64,000 nt of DNA from Alphaproteobacteria bacterium. GTDB taxonomy: Bacteria; Pseudomonadota; Alphaproteobacteria; UBA6615. This document shows positions 51,605 to 59,641 of this stretch, one piece after another (the stretch's first letter is position 1; every line of letters begins with the position of its first letter). The translations under genes were made by a program, and so were the position numbers. Where the stretch lies: assembly GCA_021774445.1 (NCBI GenBank), contig JAJFJA010000015.1, positions 1 through 64,000 of the forward strand. The letters run 5' to 3'. The notes below the pieces were generated by a model. That model was not told where the DNA came from. It did not search any database and saw only the letters and a list, made by a program, of their open reading frames with translations.

Positions 51605-52439
51605 CGTCGTCGGATCCTGCTGACGCCGGTTCCTCTCCGTCTGCCGGCTCTTCGCTATTCAAAGTGATATCGCGCACGTCCATCAGCGCATACTCGCCCT
51701 GATCTGTGGCCAGCATGCGCTGCCCAAATCCGACCGCCAATTCCTCGTTGGAGGCCACCCACTCGGTTTTCCGAGCCAAGCGAACCTGCGGGTCTGTGGC
51801 GTTCTCCGAGCCTGGGTAGCGGGTCGGAATCAGGCCGACGGCCTCACCGCCATTGCTCCAGGTAAAATTCGCCGGCAGCCAGACGAAATCCCGTAGATCT
51901 TCCGGCGCCTCAATCTGAACGCGCCGTATTCGATCGAACGGAATCCAGTAATAGGCGCCGTTGACGATCGCCTCGATCAGCGGCCCGAGGCGCGTATCCT
52001 GATCGGCGATCCAGGCGAACGGCTGCCCGTTAATCTCACCCGACGTGGCTGGCGCTGACTCGAACGCCTGGTCGCGCAGGCTCTGCGCCGCCGTGTACTC
52101 GCCATCCGTAATGAGTTTGAGGGTCTGCACAAGCTGCGCCACCCACTGCTGCGGATCGCCGAACACCATCGGGGCGCGCAACCCTGCGAAGACATCCCGC
52201 CGCAGCACTTCGCAGCGCAATGCCTCTCGGTAGGTGTGCACCATCGCCAACGTGCTGGCGTCGAGTTCGGCCAGCACGTTGAGCGACGTCATCGCCCGGT
52301 CCCAGGCACCCGTCAGAGCCAGCAGCTGAAACAGAAAAATGCGGCTCCGAACGTCTGTCGGATTACCGCGTATTTGGTTCTGTAACTGCTCCAAACACTC
52401 TTGGAGTTCCCCCCGGCGCAGGCTTTCTTCGGCGGTCAT
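51597..52439 (-). CDS. tagJ: T6SS accessory protein TagJ (ImpE family)
   Basis: This 280-residue protein has an N-terminal TPR-like part (SLRRGELQECLEQLQNQIRG, RIFLFQLLALTGAWDRA) and the ImpE C-terminal part (FAWIADQDTRLGPLIEAIVN, YYWIPFDRIRRVQIEAPEDL, FVWLPANFTWSNGGEA). In Pseudomonas TagJ binds TssB and modulates sheath handling by ClpV. Its presence between hcp and tssE is common in clusters of this type. A strong palindrome (52495-52520) lies between hcp and this gene. Confidence 0.92.
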   Translation of the reverse strand: MTAEESLRRGELQECLEQLQNQIRGNPTDVRSRIFLFQLLALTGAWDRAMTSLNVLAELDASTLAMVHTYREALRCEVLRRDVFAGLRAPMVFGDPQQWVAQLVQTLKLITDGEYTAAQSLRDQAFESAPATSGEINGQPFAWIADQDTRLGPLIEAIVNGAYYWIPFDRIRRVQIEAPEDLRDFVWLPANFTWSNGGEAVGLIPTRYPGSENATDPQVRLARKTEWVASNEELAVGFGQRMLATDQGEYALMDVRDITLNSEEPADGEEPASAGSDDDG

Positions 52440-52494
52440 GCCGCCCCCGCTTTCTAGTTATTTGGTTTCGTTTTCTGCCTTGGTTCAGGCACGG

Positions 52495-52520
52495 GCGTGA
52501 TCGGCCATGGCCGATCACGC
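52495..52520 (-). repeat. Perfect 26-bp palindrome between hcp and tagJ
   Basis: The 12-base arms 52495-52506 and 52509-52520 are exact reverse complements around AT. In the minus-strand transcript this forms a very stable hairpin about 22 bases after the hcp stop. No U-run follows, so it is more likely an mRNA-stabilising or partial-terminator element that lets hcp RNA accumulate above the downstream genes. Confidence 0.8.
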
Positions 52521-52542
52521 AGCACCCACTGGAACGTGCAAA

Positions 52543-53025
52543 TCACATCTGCTCGTTAGCTTCAATATTCCACTTGTACTCTTTAGTCTTGTCCTTGGAG
52601 CCAGCCTTATCTTGCGACGTATACGCGACCTCGACTTTGGCGAAATTCAGCGTCACGTTCTCGGTTAGGCGTTCCTCGCCGCCGCTGCCGCCGGTCGAAA
52701 GCGACGTCACCATCACGTCTTTCATCTTAACAATGTAGTTCTCAAGCGGATTCTCTCCCGCCTTGCGGACCGTCAGAGTAGCTTCCGGGATGTGCTTACC
52801 GTTTGAGATGAAAAGCATCAGCGTAGCTGAGGCGAGATCCTGATACTTCGTGAACGAGATGTCCTGAACGTCCACTTTGCCCGAGCCGCCGCCGCCGCCC
52901 GTGTGGAATGTTCCACTTTGCGACATGCCCCAGCTCCAAGCCAGCACATCGATTTCATCAGTATGCGCGTGGTCTTTGGATTCCCCGTCAGCGCCTTCGA
53001 TCTTCATAAACATGTCAACAGCCAT
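52543..53025 (-). CDS. hcp: T6SS tube protein Hcp (TssD)
   Basis: This 160-residue Hcp has the classic start MAVDMFMKIEGADGESKDHA, IDVLAWSWGMSQSG, a Gly-rich loop, VQDISFTKYQDLASATLMLF, and the C-terminal LNFAKVEVAYTSQD. It forms the hexameric rings of the inner tube that are pushed out on firing. GGAGG lies nine bases before the ATG. The gene is bounded by hairpins on both sides (53110-53131 and 52495-52520), suggesting a separately processed, abundant transcript. No C-terminal effector extension is present. Confidence 0.96.
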   Translation of the reverse strand: MAVDMFMKIEGADGESKDHAHTDEIDVLAWSWGMSQSGTFHTGGGGGSGKVDVQDISFTKYQDLASATLMLFISNGKHIPEATLTVRKAGENPLENYIVKMKDVMVTSLSTGGSGGEERLTENVTLNFAKVEVAYTSQDKAGSKDKTKEYKWNIEANEQM

Positions 53026-53109
53026 GGCCCTAATCCTCCAGTGTCATCAGTTGGTCTTCAAGCACCGGTCTTCCGGCGCATTATTGATTTGGGTCTTCCT
53101 TCGTTCGAC

Positions 53110-53131
53110 CCATGTGGCAAAAACCACATGG
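53110..53131 (-). repeat. Stem-loop after tssC
   Basis: An eight-base perfect stem (53110-53117 with 53124-53131) and a six-base loop begin three bases after the tssC stop in the 109-base gap before hcp. No U-run follows it, so it may be an RNA-processing or attenuation site separating sheath from tube expression. Confidence 0.65.
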
Positions 53132-53134
53132 CTG

Positions 53135-54628
53135 CTATTTCTTATCAATTCTCGAGGCTAGGCGTAGAGACACTGACATCCCCTCGAATTGGTAGTGCGG
53201 CTTCAGTAGGAAGGTGGCCTTGTAATATCCAGGATTCTCAAGGTCTTCTTCGACTTGAACACTGGCGTCGGCCAAAGGCTTGCGCGCCTTATCAGCCTCC
53301 GACGAGTTCATAGGATCGAAGTCGATATAGTTGTGAATCCAGTCGCCCAGCCACTTCTGCATGGCGTCTCGGCTGGTGAAACCACCGACCTTATCACGGC
53401 CCATACTCTTCAGATAATGGGCGAAGCGGCTGACCGCGAACATGTAGGGGAGACGGGCCGACAAATTCGCGTTTGCCGTCGCCATCTTACCGTCCTTGCC
53501 CTCGTACACCTGCGGCTGATGCAGAGACTGGGCGCCGATGAACGCCGCGAAATTCTCGTTCTTCTTGTGCAGCAGCGGCATGACACCGCAATCCGCCAGC
53601 TCTTTCTCGCGGCGATCGGTGATGGCGATCTCGGTCGGGCATTTCATCGCCACCCCGCCATCATCGGTGGGGAAGGTATGGACCGGCAGATCCTCAACCA
53701 CACCGCCCGACTCAACGCCGCGAATACGCGCACACCAGCCATATTCTTTAAACGCACGCGTAATATTAGTGGCCATGGCGTAGGCCGAATTCGCCCAGGT
53801 GTAGTTCTCGCTATGGCCGACTTCGGTCTCCTCTTCGAAGTTGAACTCCTCGACCGGGTCCGTCTTCGCCCCATAGGGCAGCCTTGCCAGGAATCGCGGC
53901 ATGGCCAAACCCACATAGCGCGAGTCCTCAGACTGCCGCAGCGCCCGCCATCCGGCGTACTCCGGCGTGTCGAAAACCTTCTTCAAGTCGCGCGGGTTGG
54001 AAAGCTCTTGCCAACTTTCCATTTGCATGGTCGTCGGTGCAAGCCCGGTAATGAATGGCGCGTGCGCGGCTGCTGAGACCTTTGAGATCTCTCCCAACAG
54101 CTCCACATCCGGGGCGCTATGGTCAAAATGGTAGTCGCCGACGATGGCGCCATAGGGCTGCCCACCGAACATGCCGTACTCTTCCTCGTACATTTTCTTG
54201 AAGATCGGGCTCTGGTCCCAAGCCGCGCCCTTGAACTTCCTTAGGTTCTTGTGCAGATCCTTTTTGGAGATATTGAGGACACGGATCTTCAGCATCGTGT
54301 CCGTCTCGGTATTGTTGACCAGATGGTGCAAGCCGCGCCACGCCCCCTCTAGCTTCTGAAACTCCTCGGTGTGCAGGATGGCGTTGACCTGCTCGGTCAG
54401 TTTTTTATCGATTTCGGCGATAACGGACTCAATCGAGTGCACGACGTCGGCCGAAATAAGGACCTCGTCCTCAAGCACATGTTCCGCCAGTGTCCGCACC
54501 GCGGATTCGACCCGCTCTCGATGCTCGTCGCTCCGGTTTGGCAGCGAGAACTCCTTATTCAGCAGCGATTCGAATTGATCGAATTCAAGCGCCTCAGCCC
54601 CTTGGGCTTCTGTTTGTGTGTCAGTCAT
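53135..54628 (-). CDS. tssC: T6SS sheath large subunit TssC
   Basis: This 497-residue protein shows the TssC pattern: FQKLEGAWRGLHHLVNNTET, MLKIRVLNISKKDLHKNLRK, GAAWDQSPIFKKMYEEEYGM, PYGAIVGDYHFDHS, DSRYVGLAMPRFLARLPYG and FAVSRFAHYLKSMGRDKVGG. It ends FEGMSVSLRLASRIDKK. With TssB it forms the contractile sheath. The first eight bases overlap the tssB 3' end, which couples translation of the two. Confidence 0.97.
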   Translation of the reverse strand: MTDTQTEAQGAEALEFDQFESLLNKEFSLPNRSDEHRERVESAVRTLAEHVLEDEVLISADVVHSIESVIAEIDKKLTEQVNAILHTEEFQKLEGAWRGLHHLVNNTETDTMLKIRVLNISKKDLHKNLRKFKGAAWDQSPIFKKMYEEEYGMFGGQPYGAIVGDYHFDHSAPDVELLGEISKVSAAAHAPFITGLAPTTMQMESWQELSNPRDLKKVFDTPEYAGWRALRQSEDSRYVGLAMPRFLARLPYGAKTDPVEEFNFEEETEVGHSENYTWANSAYAMATNITRAFKEYGWCARIRGVESGGVVEDLPVHTFPTDDGGVAMKCPTEIAITDRREKELADCGVMPLLHKKNENFAAFIGAQSLHQPQVYEGKDGKMATANANLSARLPYMFAVSRFAHYLKSMGRDKVGGFTSRDAMQKWLGDWIHNYIDFDPMNSSEADKARKPLADASVQVEEDLENPGYYKATFLLKPHYQFEGMSVSLRLASRIDKK

Positions 54629-55142
54629 CGGTCTTCTCCTCAGCGCTTCCCTCGTCTTCCACCGGCGCCGCCGAAACCACCGACTGCAGCAGTGCCTTGT
54701 CCTTCACCAGACGGGCGATGAGATCTTCGGCTCCCGCCTTGCCGTCCATGAACGTTACCAAGTTGGATAGTTGTTCCCGCGCCTCGAGTAGCTTGCGCAG
54801 TGACCCGACTTTCTTGGCCACGGCGGCCGGCGAAAAGTCTTCCATGCTCTCAAAGGTCAGGTCGACGCTGAGGTCGCCTTCGCCGGTAAGCGTGTTTGGC
54901 ACGCGAAACGCGGCCCGTGGTTTCATCGCCTTAAGCCGGCTGTCGAAATTGTCGACATCGATCTCCAGCGCTTCCCGGTCCGCAACCGCCGGAAGGGCCT
55001 CACTCGGGTTGCCCGACAAGTCGGAAAACACACCCATTACAAAGGGTAGCTGTACTTTTTTCGTCGCGTCGCCGATCTCGACGTCGTATTCGATCTGCAC
55101 GCGCGGCGCCCTGTTTCGGGCGATAAATTTCTGGCCACTCAT
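54621..55142 (-). CDS. tssB: T6SS sheath small subunit TssB
   Basis: This 173-residue TssB has a strong ribosome binding site (AGGAGGAGC) before its ATG. Hallmarks are NRAPRVQIEYDVEIGDATKK, LPFVMGVFSDLSG, ALEIDVDNFDSRLKAMKPRA and the C-terminal helices LLEAREQLSNLVTFMDGKAG. It includes the helix that ClpV recognises through the sheath. A small GC-rich hairpin (55164-55178) precedes the ribosome binding site, in the 57-base gap after tssA. Confidence 0.96.
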   Translation of the reverse strand: MSGQKFIARNRAPRVQIEYDVEIGDATKKVQLPFVMGVFSDLSGNPSEALPAVADREALEIDVDNFDSRLKAMKPRAAFRVPNTLTGEGDLSVDLTFESMEDFSPAAVAKKVGSLRKLLEAREQLSNLVTFMDGKAGAEDLIARLVKDKALLQSVVSAAPVEDEGSAEEKTDD

Positions 55143-55199
55143 TGCTCGCTCCTCCTTGTTCTACCCGGCTCTGCCGGGGAAAGGCATACGACCCTTCCC

Positions 55200-56273
55200 C
55201 TAGTCGGATTCTGTTTCGGCGGCGCCGGTTATGACCTCCGCTTCCTCAACACCTCGAGGCGCCATGTCACGCAGGATCGAGATGAAATCCTTGGCGATCA
55301 ACCGTTTCGCGCGCCGCAACAATAGTGGGACAGGGCTGGACGGTTCAAACTCTTCGAAATACTGACAGGCCTGATCGAGCGCTTTGATGACATCGGCTCG
55401 CGAGGAGATTTTGCCGGCGTAGCCTTGTTGGGGCGGCGGTGGCGTGGCAGCGGTCGCAGCGCTGCCATTTGCGTCACCCGCTGTCGCGCCGTTGGGCAAC
55501 TCGCCGGCCGGCGCATCAGCGACGCCACGCCGCGTCAAAAACTCCCGCAACAGGCCGTCAATATCCCCAACTGCTTCAGCCAGGGGTGCCAGGCCCAGAT
55601 CCACTGTCACACCGGATTTCTCATTCACCAGCGTCTCGAGCGGCTCGAGCCGGGCGCGGCACTCCCGCGCCGCGTCTGCCGCTTCTCGCAGTTCGCCGAG
55701 GTCGGCCTCCAGCAAGGCGCCTTCAAAGCTCGAAAGGCGCTCGCTCGCGCCGTCTTCCCCACTCTCCTGGGCCCGGTTTATTTCCTCATAGTCACGGAGA
55801 CTGAAACGCCCCAGCATTCTCGTGCCCGGCAGTTTGATCTGCCGGACCGGACGCACGACCCGACCGCGATCACCCAGGTTCTTCAGCCGGTTCAGCCGTA
55901 GTAAGGCGGCGTCATCGCCATCTTCGAGATCCAGTTCCGGCCAAACCGTATCCCAATATGTCTCCAAAAAGCCGTGCAACAGTTCCAGGCCGCTTCTTAA
56001 GCCCGCGAGGTCGTCCGTTCGGATCAGTGCTTCCGTCAGCAGAACGGCAATTTGGATGTCCTTGCTCTGACAGAGCAGCGCCTCCGCGCGATCCCGCACG
56101 TCGATCCAATTGGGCTCCTCGGCCTCGGTGACATGTCCGTTGATCTCAGTCGACGAGCGACCGGTCGCAGCGATTACCAAAGCCTGGAAATCGGCACTTC
56201 CCTCAAGGTCTGGTCCCGCCGGCTGGTCCTCGGAAATCGGCTGAAGCAGTCTTTGAACATCAATGCTGGTCAT
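55200..56273 (-). CDS. tssA: T6SS cap/assembly protein TssA (ImpA N-terminal family)
   Basis: This 357-residue protein starts with the ImpA_N pattern: LLQPISEDQPAGPDLEGSAD, NWIDVRDRAEALLCQSKDIQ, LTEALIRTDDLAGLRSGLEL and LLHGFLETYWDTVWPELDLE. A short Pro/Gly-rich linker and a C-terminal helical part (ADVIKALDQACQYFEEFEPS, PVPLLLRRAKRLIAKDFISI) follow. The C-terminal class with this short ending is one of the known TssA forms. It is the first gene of the T6SS operon as read here; the promoter should lie in 56274-56528. Confidence 0.95.
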   Translation of the reverse strand: MTSIDVQRLLQPISEDQPAGPDLEGSADFQALVIAATGRSSTEINGHVTEAEEPNWIDVRDRAEALLCQSKDIQIAVLLTEALIRTDDLAGLRSGLELLHGFLETYWDTVWPELDLEDGDDAALLRLNRLKNLGDRGRVVRPVRQIKLPGTRMLGRFSLRDYEEINRAQESGEDGASERLSSFEGALLEADLGELREAADAARECRARLEPLETLVNEKSGVTVDLGLAPLAEAVGDIDGLLREFLTRRGVADAPAGELPNGATAGDANGSAATAATPPPPQQGYAGKISSRADVIKALDQACQYFEEFEPSSPVPLLLRRAKRLIAKDFISILRDMAPRGVEEAEVITGAAETESD

Positions 56274-56312
56274 CCCACCCCGTCACGCCAACAGCCCCTG
56301 ATAGCTCCCGTT

Positions 56313-56333
56313 ATGTCGTCCCCTAAGCGACAT
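56313..56333. promoter_or_regulatory. Inverted repeat 40 bases upstream of tssA, candidate operator
   Basis: ATGTCG and CGACAT form a 21-base dyad with a nine-base centre. Another palindrome of 12 bases (GACCGGCCGGTC) lies at 56381-56392. Either could bind a regulator of the T6SS operon. Neither matches the standard Crp site TGTGA-N6-TCACA. Confidence 0.3.
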
Positions 56334-56448
56334 CGGATCAAGTTAAACCGATAAGACCGGCATCAGCAAGGTCACTAGCAGACCGGCCGGTCGCATCGGC
56401 GCCCGATTTTTGCGCATCAACCTGAACATGACCGCCGAAGCAGCCACT

Positions 56449-56478
56449 AAAATAGGCTCGATAACGGCGGTCAAACAA
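56449..56478 (-). promoter_or_regulatory. Candidate promoter of the T6SS operon
   Basis: Read on the minus strand, TTGTTT (56473-56478) and TATTTT (56449-56454) are spaced by 18 bases, about 180 bases upstream of the tssA start. The match to consensus is moderate and no experiment supports it. Confidence 0.3.
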
Positions 56479-56528
56479 CGCTACGGGTCGGCCATGACCC
56501 GATGAAACGCTTGGCTCGACCGACTGAT

Positions 56529-56816
56529 TCAGTAAAGCGCCGGGATAAAGCCGTCGTTCGGGCCCGAGGCGGGAACGATGTCAGTCCCGCGCGCCTCGGT
56601 GTCGATAAGGGGTTCGCCAGCTTGGCGTACAATCGCCAGAAGCGCTTCCCGCGAAAAGCGTCCCGCCGGGTGCGCCGTCAAATAGTCTTCGTAGGCCTCG
56701 CGCGTATTGCTAGACCTCGCCGTCTCCCAATCCGTTACATCCGCATCCTGGGCAATAGCCGACGTGCTGGCCATTGTCGCCAGTAACGCCAGTACATGCC
56801 GAACGAGGTAATTCAT
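56529..56816 (-). CDS. Small exported protein with a YP-x-G repeat motif
   Basis: This 95-residue protein has a signal peptide (MNYLVRHVLALLATMASTSA, cleavage near AIAQD). The mature part holds one copy of the motif WETARSSNTREAYEDYLTAH-P-A-G, also found in the SH3/FGE protein and the caspase-like protein of this window. It has no cysteine, so it is not the missing TssJ lipoprotein. It is encoded 255 bases upstream of tssA on the same strand. The function is unknown, probably periplasmic. Confidence 0.7.
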   Translation of the reverse strand: MNYLVRHVLALLATMASTSAIAQDADVTDWETARSSNTREAYEDYLTAHPAGRFSREALLAIVRQAGEPLIDTEARGTDIVPASGPNDGFIPALY

Positions 56817-56845
56817 TGGTAGCCTATATTTCCCCAGTCATTTCA

Positions 56846-57337
56846 TTATGCCCCAGCATTCGATCCGTGCCAACCAGAACCGCCGCCCGGGGCCCGCCAT
56901 GTCCGCAAGGCGCGCCCTGCTTTCTCACCAAACGGGATCAACGCTACCGGCTGCCACTTGCGCTGCAACAGCGTCAGCCGGCGCTGCAAATAAGCCTCCC
57001 ATGGAAGGCCCGCCGGTGCCAGTTGCTGCGACCGGGGTGACGGAAAATGCTCAAACACATACCCGCGAGAGGCAAATAGTTCGAAGTTGTCCATGTCGGT
57101 CAAAATCAGCGGCACGAGGACGAGCTCGGATTCCAATCGGGTCAAGGTTGCGACCACCTCACCAATCTGATCCTCAGCCAACTCCAAGGCAACGAGCCCG
57201 ACCGTGCGCCGCGGCGTGCCATCCTCGAGGCATGGCAATAGCGGACCGACCCTAGCGGCTTCACCTTCGGGCCCGGTGGCAGGTTCGGAAACATCCCCTT
57301 GCGATCTACTCCAAAGACGCTTCAGGATCTCGCCCAT
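56846..57337 (-). CDS. Unknown 163-residue protein
   Basis: The ATG at 57337 has GAGG upstream and gives MGEILKRLWSRSQ; a longer frame begins at 57376. There is no signal peptide or membrane helix. Two hydrophobic strands in alternating pattern (RTVGLVALELAEDQIGEVVA, LESELVLVPLILTDMDNFEL) suggest a small alpha/beta fold. The C-terminal part is basic and aromatic (YLQRRLTLLQRKWQPVALIP). It is divergent from the double glycosyltransferase gene and may act with it. I do not recognise a family. Confidence 0.6.
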   Translation of the reverse strand: MGEILKRLWSRSQGDVSEPATGPEGEAARVGPLLPCLEDGTPRRTVGLVALELAEDQIGEVVATLTRLESELVLVPLILTDMDNFELFASRGYVFEHFPSPRSQQLAPAGLPWEAYLQRRLTLLQRKWQPVALIPFGEKAGRALRTWRAPGGGSGWHGSNAGA

Positions 57338-57414
57338 GGTTACCTCACGCCCGCGTACATCGAAGCTTAACATCATGATACAAGAGGCGGCAGAGTATTT
57401 GGATCATTGGCGGT

Positions 57415-59628
57415 ATGCGCGACCTCGACATCCTTGTTCTTGGCGATCTTCGGTTTCCCGGCGGTACCTCCGTGGCGAAGGCGGAAGAACTCGCCGCCAG
57501 TGCCGCCGCCGGATACCGCTGCGGCCTTATTAACCTGCGGGCGCCGGTTCTGAGATATCCGCATCCCATTAACCCCAGGATCCGGGCGTTGATTGACAAC
57601 GGCACGGTTGAGCTGCTCGACCCTCGCGAACCGGTAAATGCCAAGCTGGCCTGTCTCTATCATCCGCAAGCTGCGACCAACTATCCATTGTGTGCGCCGC
57701 GCTTCACCGCGGACGTCAAGCTGTTGATCGTGAACCACCCGCCGCATGATGCTGCCGGCCAGCCTTTCTATGATTGGACAGCCGCAAATGAGAACGCGCA
57801 GGCTCTGATGGGCGGCGCGGTATATTGGGCTCCGGTGGGCCCCGCCGTGCGCCGACAGCTCGAAGGTTTGGCTGAGCCGCCACCGCTCCTCGATACCGAC
57901 TGGCAAGGTGTGATCAACCCGGAACAGTGGGCGATCGACCGTCGCGAGGGACCGAGACCTTCCCCGATCCTCGGCCGCCATAGCCGTCCGGATCCTTCCA
58001 AATGGCCGGACGATCGAGAAACGCTGCTGCAGATCTATCCCGACGATCCGGAGTTCGTCGTCCGCATCCTTGGGGACGGTTCATTCCTGCGCGAGCTCGC
58101 GGCGCCCTATCCACCGAATTGGCAGGTCTGGGCCTTCAACGCTCGAAGCCCGAGGGACTTTCTCGCACAGATCGATTATTTCGTTTATTTCCATCACAGT
58201 CGCTGGGTCGAAGCCTTTGGCTTTACGATCCTGGAGGCCATGGCCAGCGGCGCGCCGCCGATCCTGCCGCATCACTTTCGGCCGCTGTTCGGCGACGCCG
58301 CGACCTATGCCAAACCGCGCGAGGTTCGCGATGTCATCCGTACCCTGCACGACAACCCCGCACTGCGTCAGGAGCGTAGCACTGCTGCCGTCGACGAAGT
58401 CCATAGCCGGTTCAGCCATGCGGTTCATCAGAGCCGTATCAAGGCGCTGATTGGCGCGCCCCGAAAGTCCAGTCGCCCGACGCCGCGCGGCAAGCGGCGG
58501 GCCCTGTTCATTTCCTCCAACGGGGTTGGGATGGGGCACCTGACGCGGCTGTTGGCCATTGCTCGCCGTTGTTCGCCCGAGATCGAGCCCATTTTCATTA
58601 CCATGTCGCGCGCGGCCGGGCTTGTGGCCGACTTCGGTTTCCCAGTCGAATTCATCCCCTATCATGGCTATCTCAAATGCAGCATGGCGGACTGGAACCA
58701 CCACCTCCGTCGCGACATTTCCGAGCGCCTGGCGTTCTATCGTCCGGACGTCGTGGTCTTCGACGGCAACGTTCCCTATTCGGGACTGTTGAACGCGCTG
58801 AGGTCGATGCCGGAATGCCCGACTGTCTGGTGCCGCCGCGCCATGTGGACACCGAATTCAGGCAAGGACCACGTTGTTCGCGAGCGCGCTTTCGACGTCG
58901 TGTTGGAGCCCCGCGAAATCGCCGCCGCCTACGATCAGGGACTGACGACAAAATATCGGGGCCGAACGCGGCAAGTCGACCCCATCCAGCTGCTTGATCC
59001 GGCGGATTTGCTGGCCAAAGAGGCGGCACGGGAGGCGCTGGGGTTCGAAATGGGGAAGCCGGCAGCGCTGGTGCAGCTTGGTAGCGGCAACAACTATGAT
59101 CTCAGCGAGATCCGTCAGCTGATCCTGCAGGCCTGCCGGGCGATTGCAGACCTCCAGGTCGTCTGGCTGGATTCGGCGATCGCAGACAACGCCCTCGACC
59201 TGCCCGAGTGGGTTCAGCGGATCAAGGGCTATCCGATCGCGAAACATTTTAACGCCTTCGATTTCGTTATCAGCGCCGCCGGCTACAACTCCTTCCACGA
59301 GCTCGTCTTGAATGGGGTTCCGACCGTCTTCGTTCCGAATGAACATCCGATGATGGATGATCAACTGGCGCGAGCCACATATGCGGAGGTGCACGGCCTT
59401 GCCTTACGGCTCCGCGCCAATGAGCGCTACCGGGTGATGGAGACGGTGCAGCGTATTTCCGATCCGGCGGAGCAAGAACTTTTACGGGAGCGCTGCGCGG
59501 GCCTGGATGCCGATAACGGTGCTTACGAGGCGGCGCAGTTGCTTGAGGAGCTCGTTTACACCGCGCGGGCTGATCTCGACGCGCCGGCGGTCGTGATACC
59601 GGCGCTCCGCAACACCCTGGATCGGTGA
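57415..59628 (+). CDS. Double glycosyltransferase: GT4-like N-terminal half and MurG/GT28-like C-terminal half
   Basis: This 737-residue protein joins two GT-B enzymes. The N-terminal half (about 1-345) has the start DILVLGDLRFPGGTSVAKAE and the GT4 donor motif EAFGFTILEAMASG, with two glutamates seven residues apart. The C-terminal half (about 360-700) begins ALFISSNGVGMGHLTRLLAI, like MurG/GT28 enzymes, and has the donor-site motif ISAAGYNSFHELVLNGVPTV. There is no membrane helix. It would transfer two sugars in sequence, perhaps to a surface glycan or a protein. It lies 13 bases before a gene with two glycosyltransferase-like domains, so together they may build one glycan. Confidence 0.85.
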   Translation: MRDLDILVLGDLRFPGGTSVAKAEELAASAAAGYRCGLINLRAPVLRYPHPINPRIRALIDNGTVELLDPREPVNAKLACLYHPQAATNYPLCAPRFTADVKLLIVNHPPHDAAGQPFYDWTAANENAQALMGGAVYWAPVGPAVRRQLEGLAEPPPLLDTDWQGVINPEQWAIDRREGPRPSPILGRHSRPDPSKWPDDRETLLQIYPDDPEFVVRILGDGSFLRELAAPYPPNWQVWAFNARSPRDFLAQIDYFVYFHHSRWVEAFGFTILEAMASGAPPILPHHFRPLFGDAATYAKPREVRDVIRTLHDNPALRQERSTAAVDEVHSRFSHAVHQSRIKALIGAPRKSSRPTPRGKRRALFISSNGVGMGHLTRLLAIARRCSPEIEPIFITMSRAAGLVADFGFPVEFIPYHGYLKCSMADWNHHLRRDISERLAFYRPDVVVFDGNVPYSGLLNALRSMPECPTVWCRRAMWTPNSGKDHVVRERAFDVVLEPREIAAAYDQGLTTKYRGRTRQVDPIQLLDPADLLAKEAAREALGFEMGKPAALVQLGSGNNYDLSEIRQLILQACRAIADLQVVWLDSAIADNALDLPEWVQRIKGYPIAKHFNAFDFVISAAGYNSFHELVLNGVPTVFVPNEHPMMDDQLARATYAEVHGLALRLRANERYRVMETVQRISDPAEQELLRERCAGLDADNGAYEAAQLLEELVYTARADLDAPAVVIPALRNTLDR

Positions 59629-59641
59629 CGGTTCCCGGCGC

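Noticed and set aside
56529..56816. Small exported protein near tssA as the missing TssJ
   Set aside because: TssJ is a lipoprotein and needs a cysteine after the signal peptide. This protein has none and shows a different motif.
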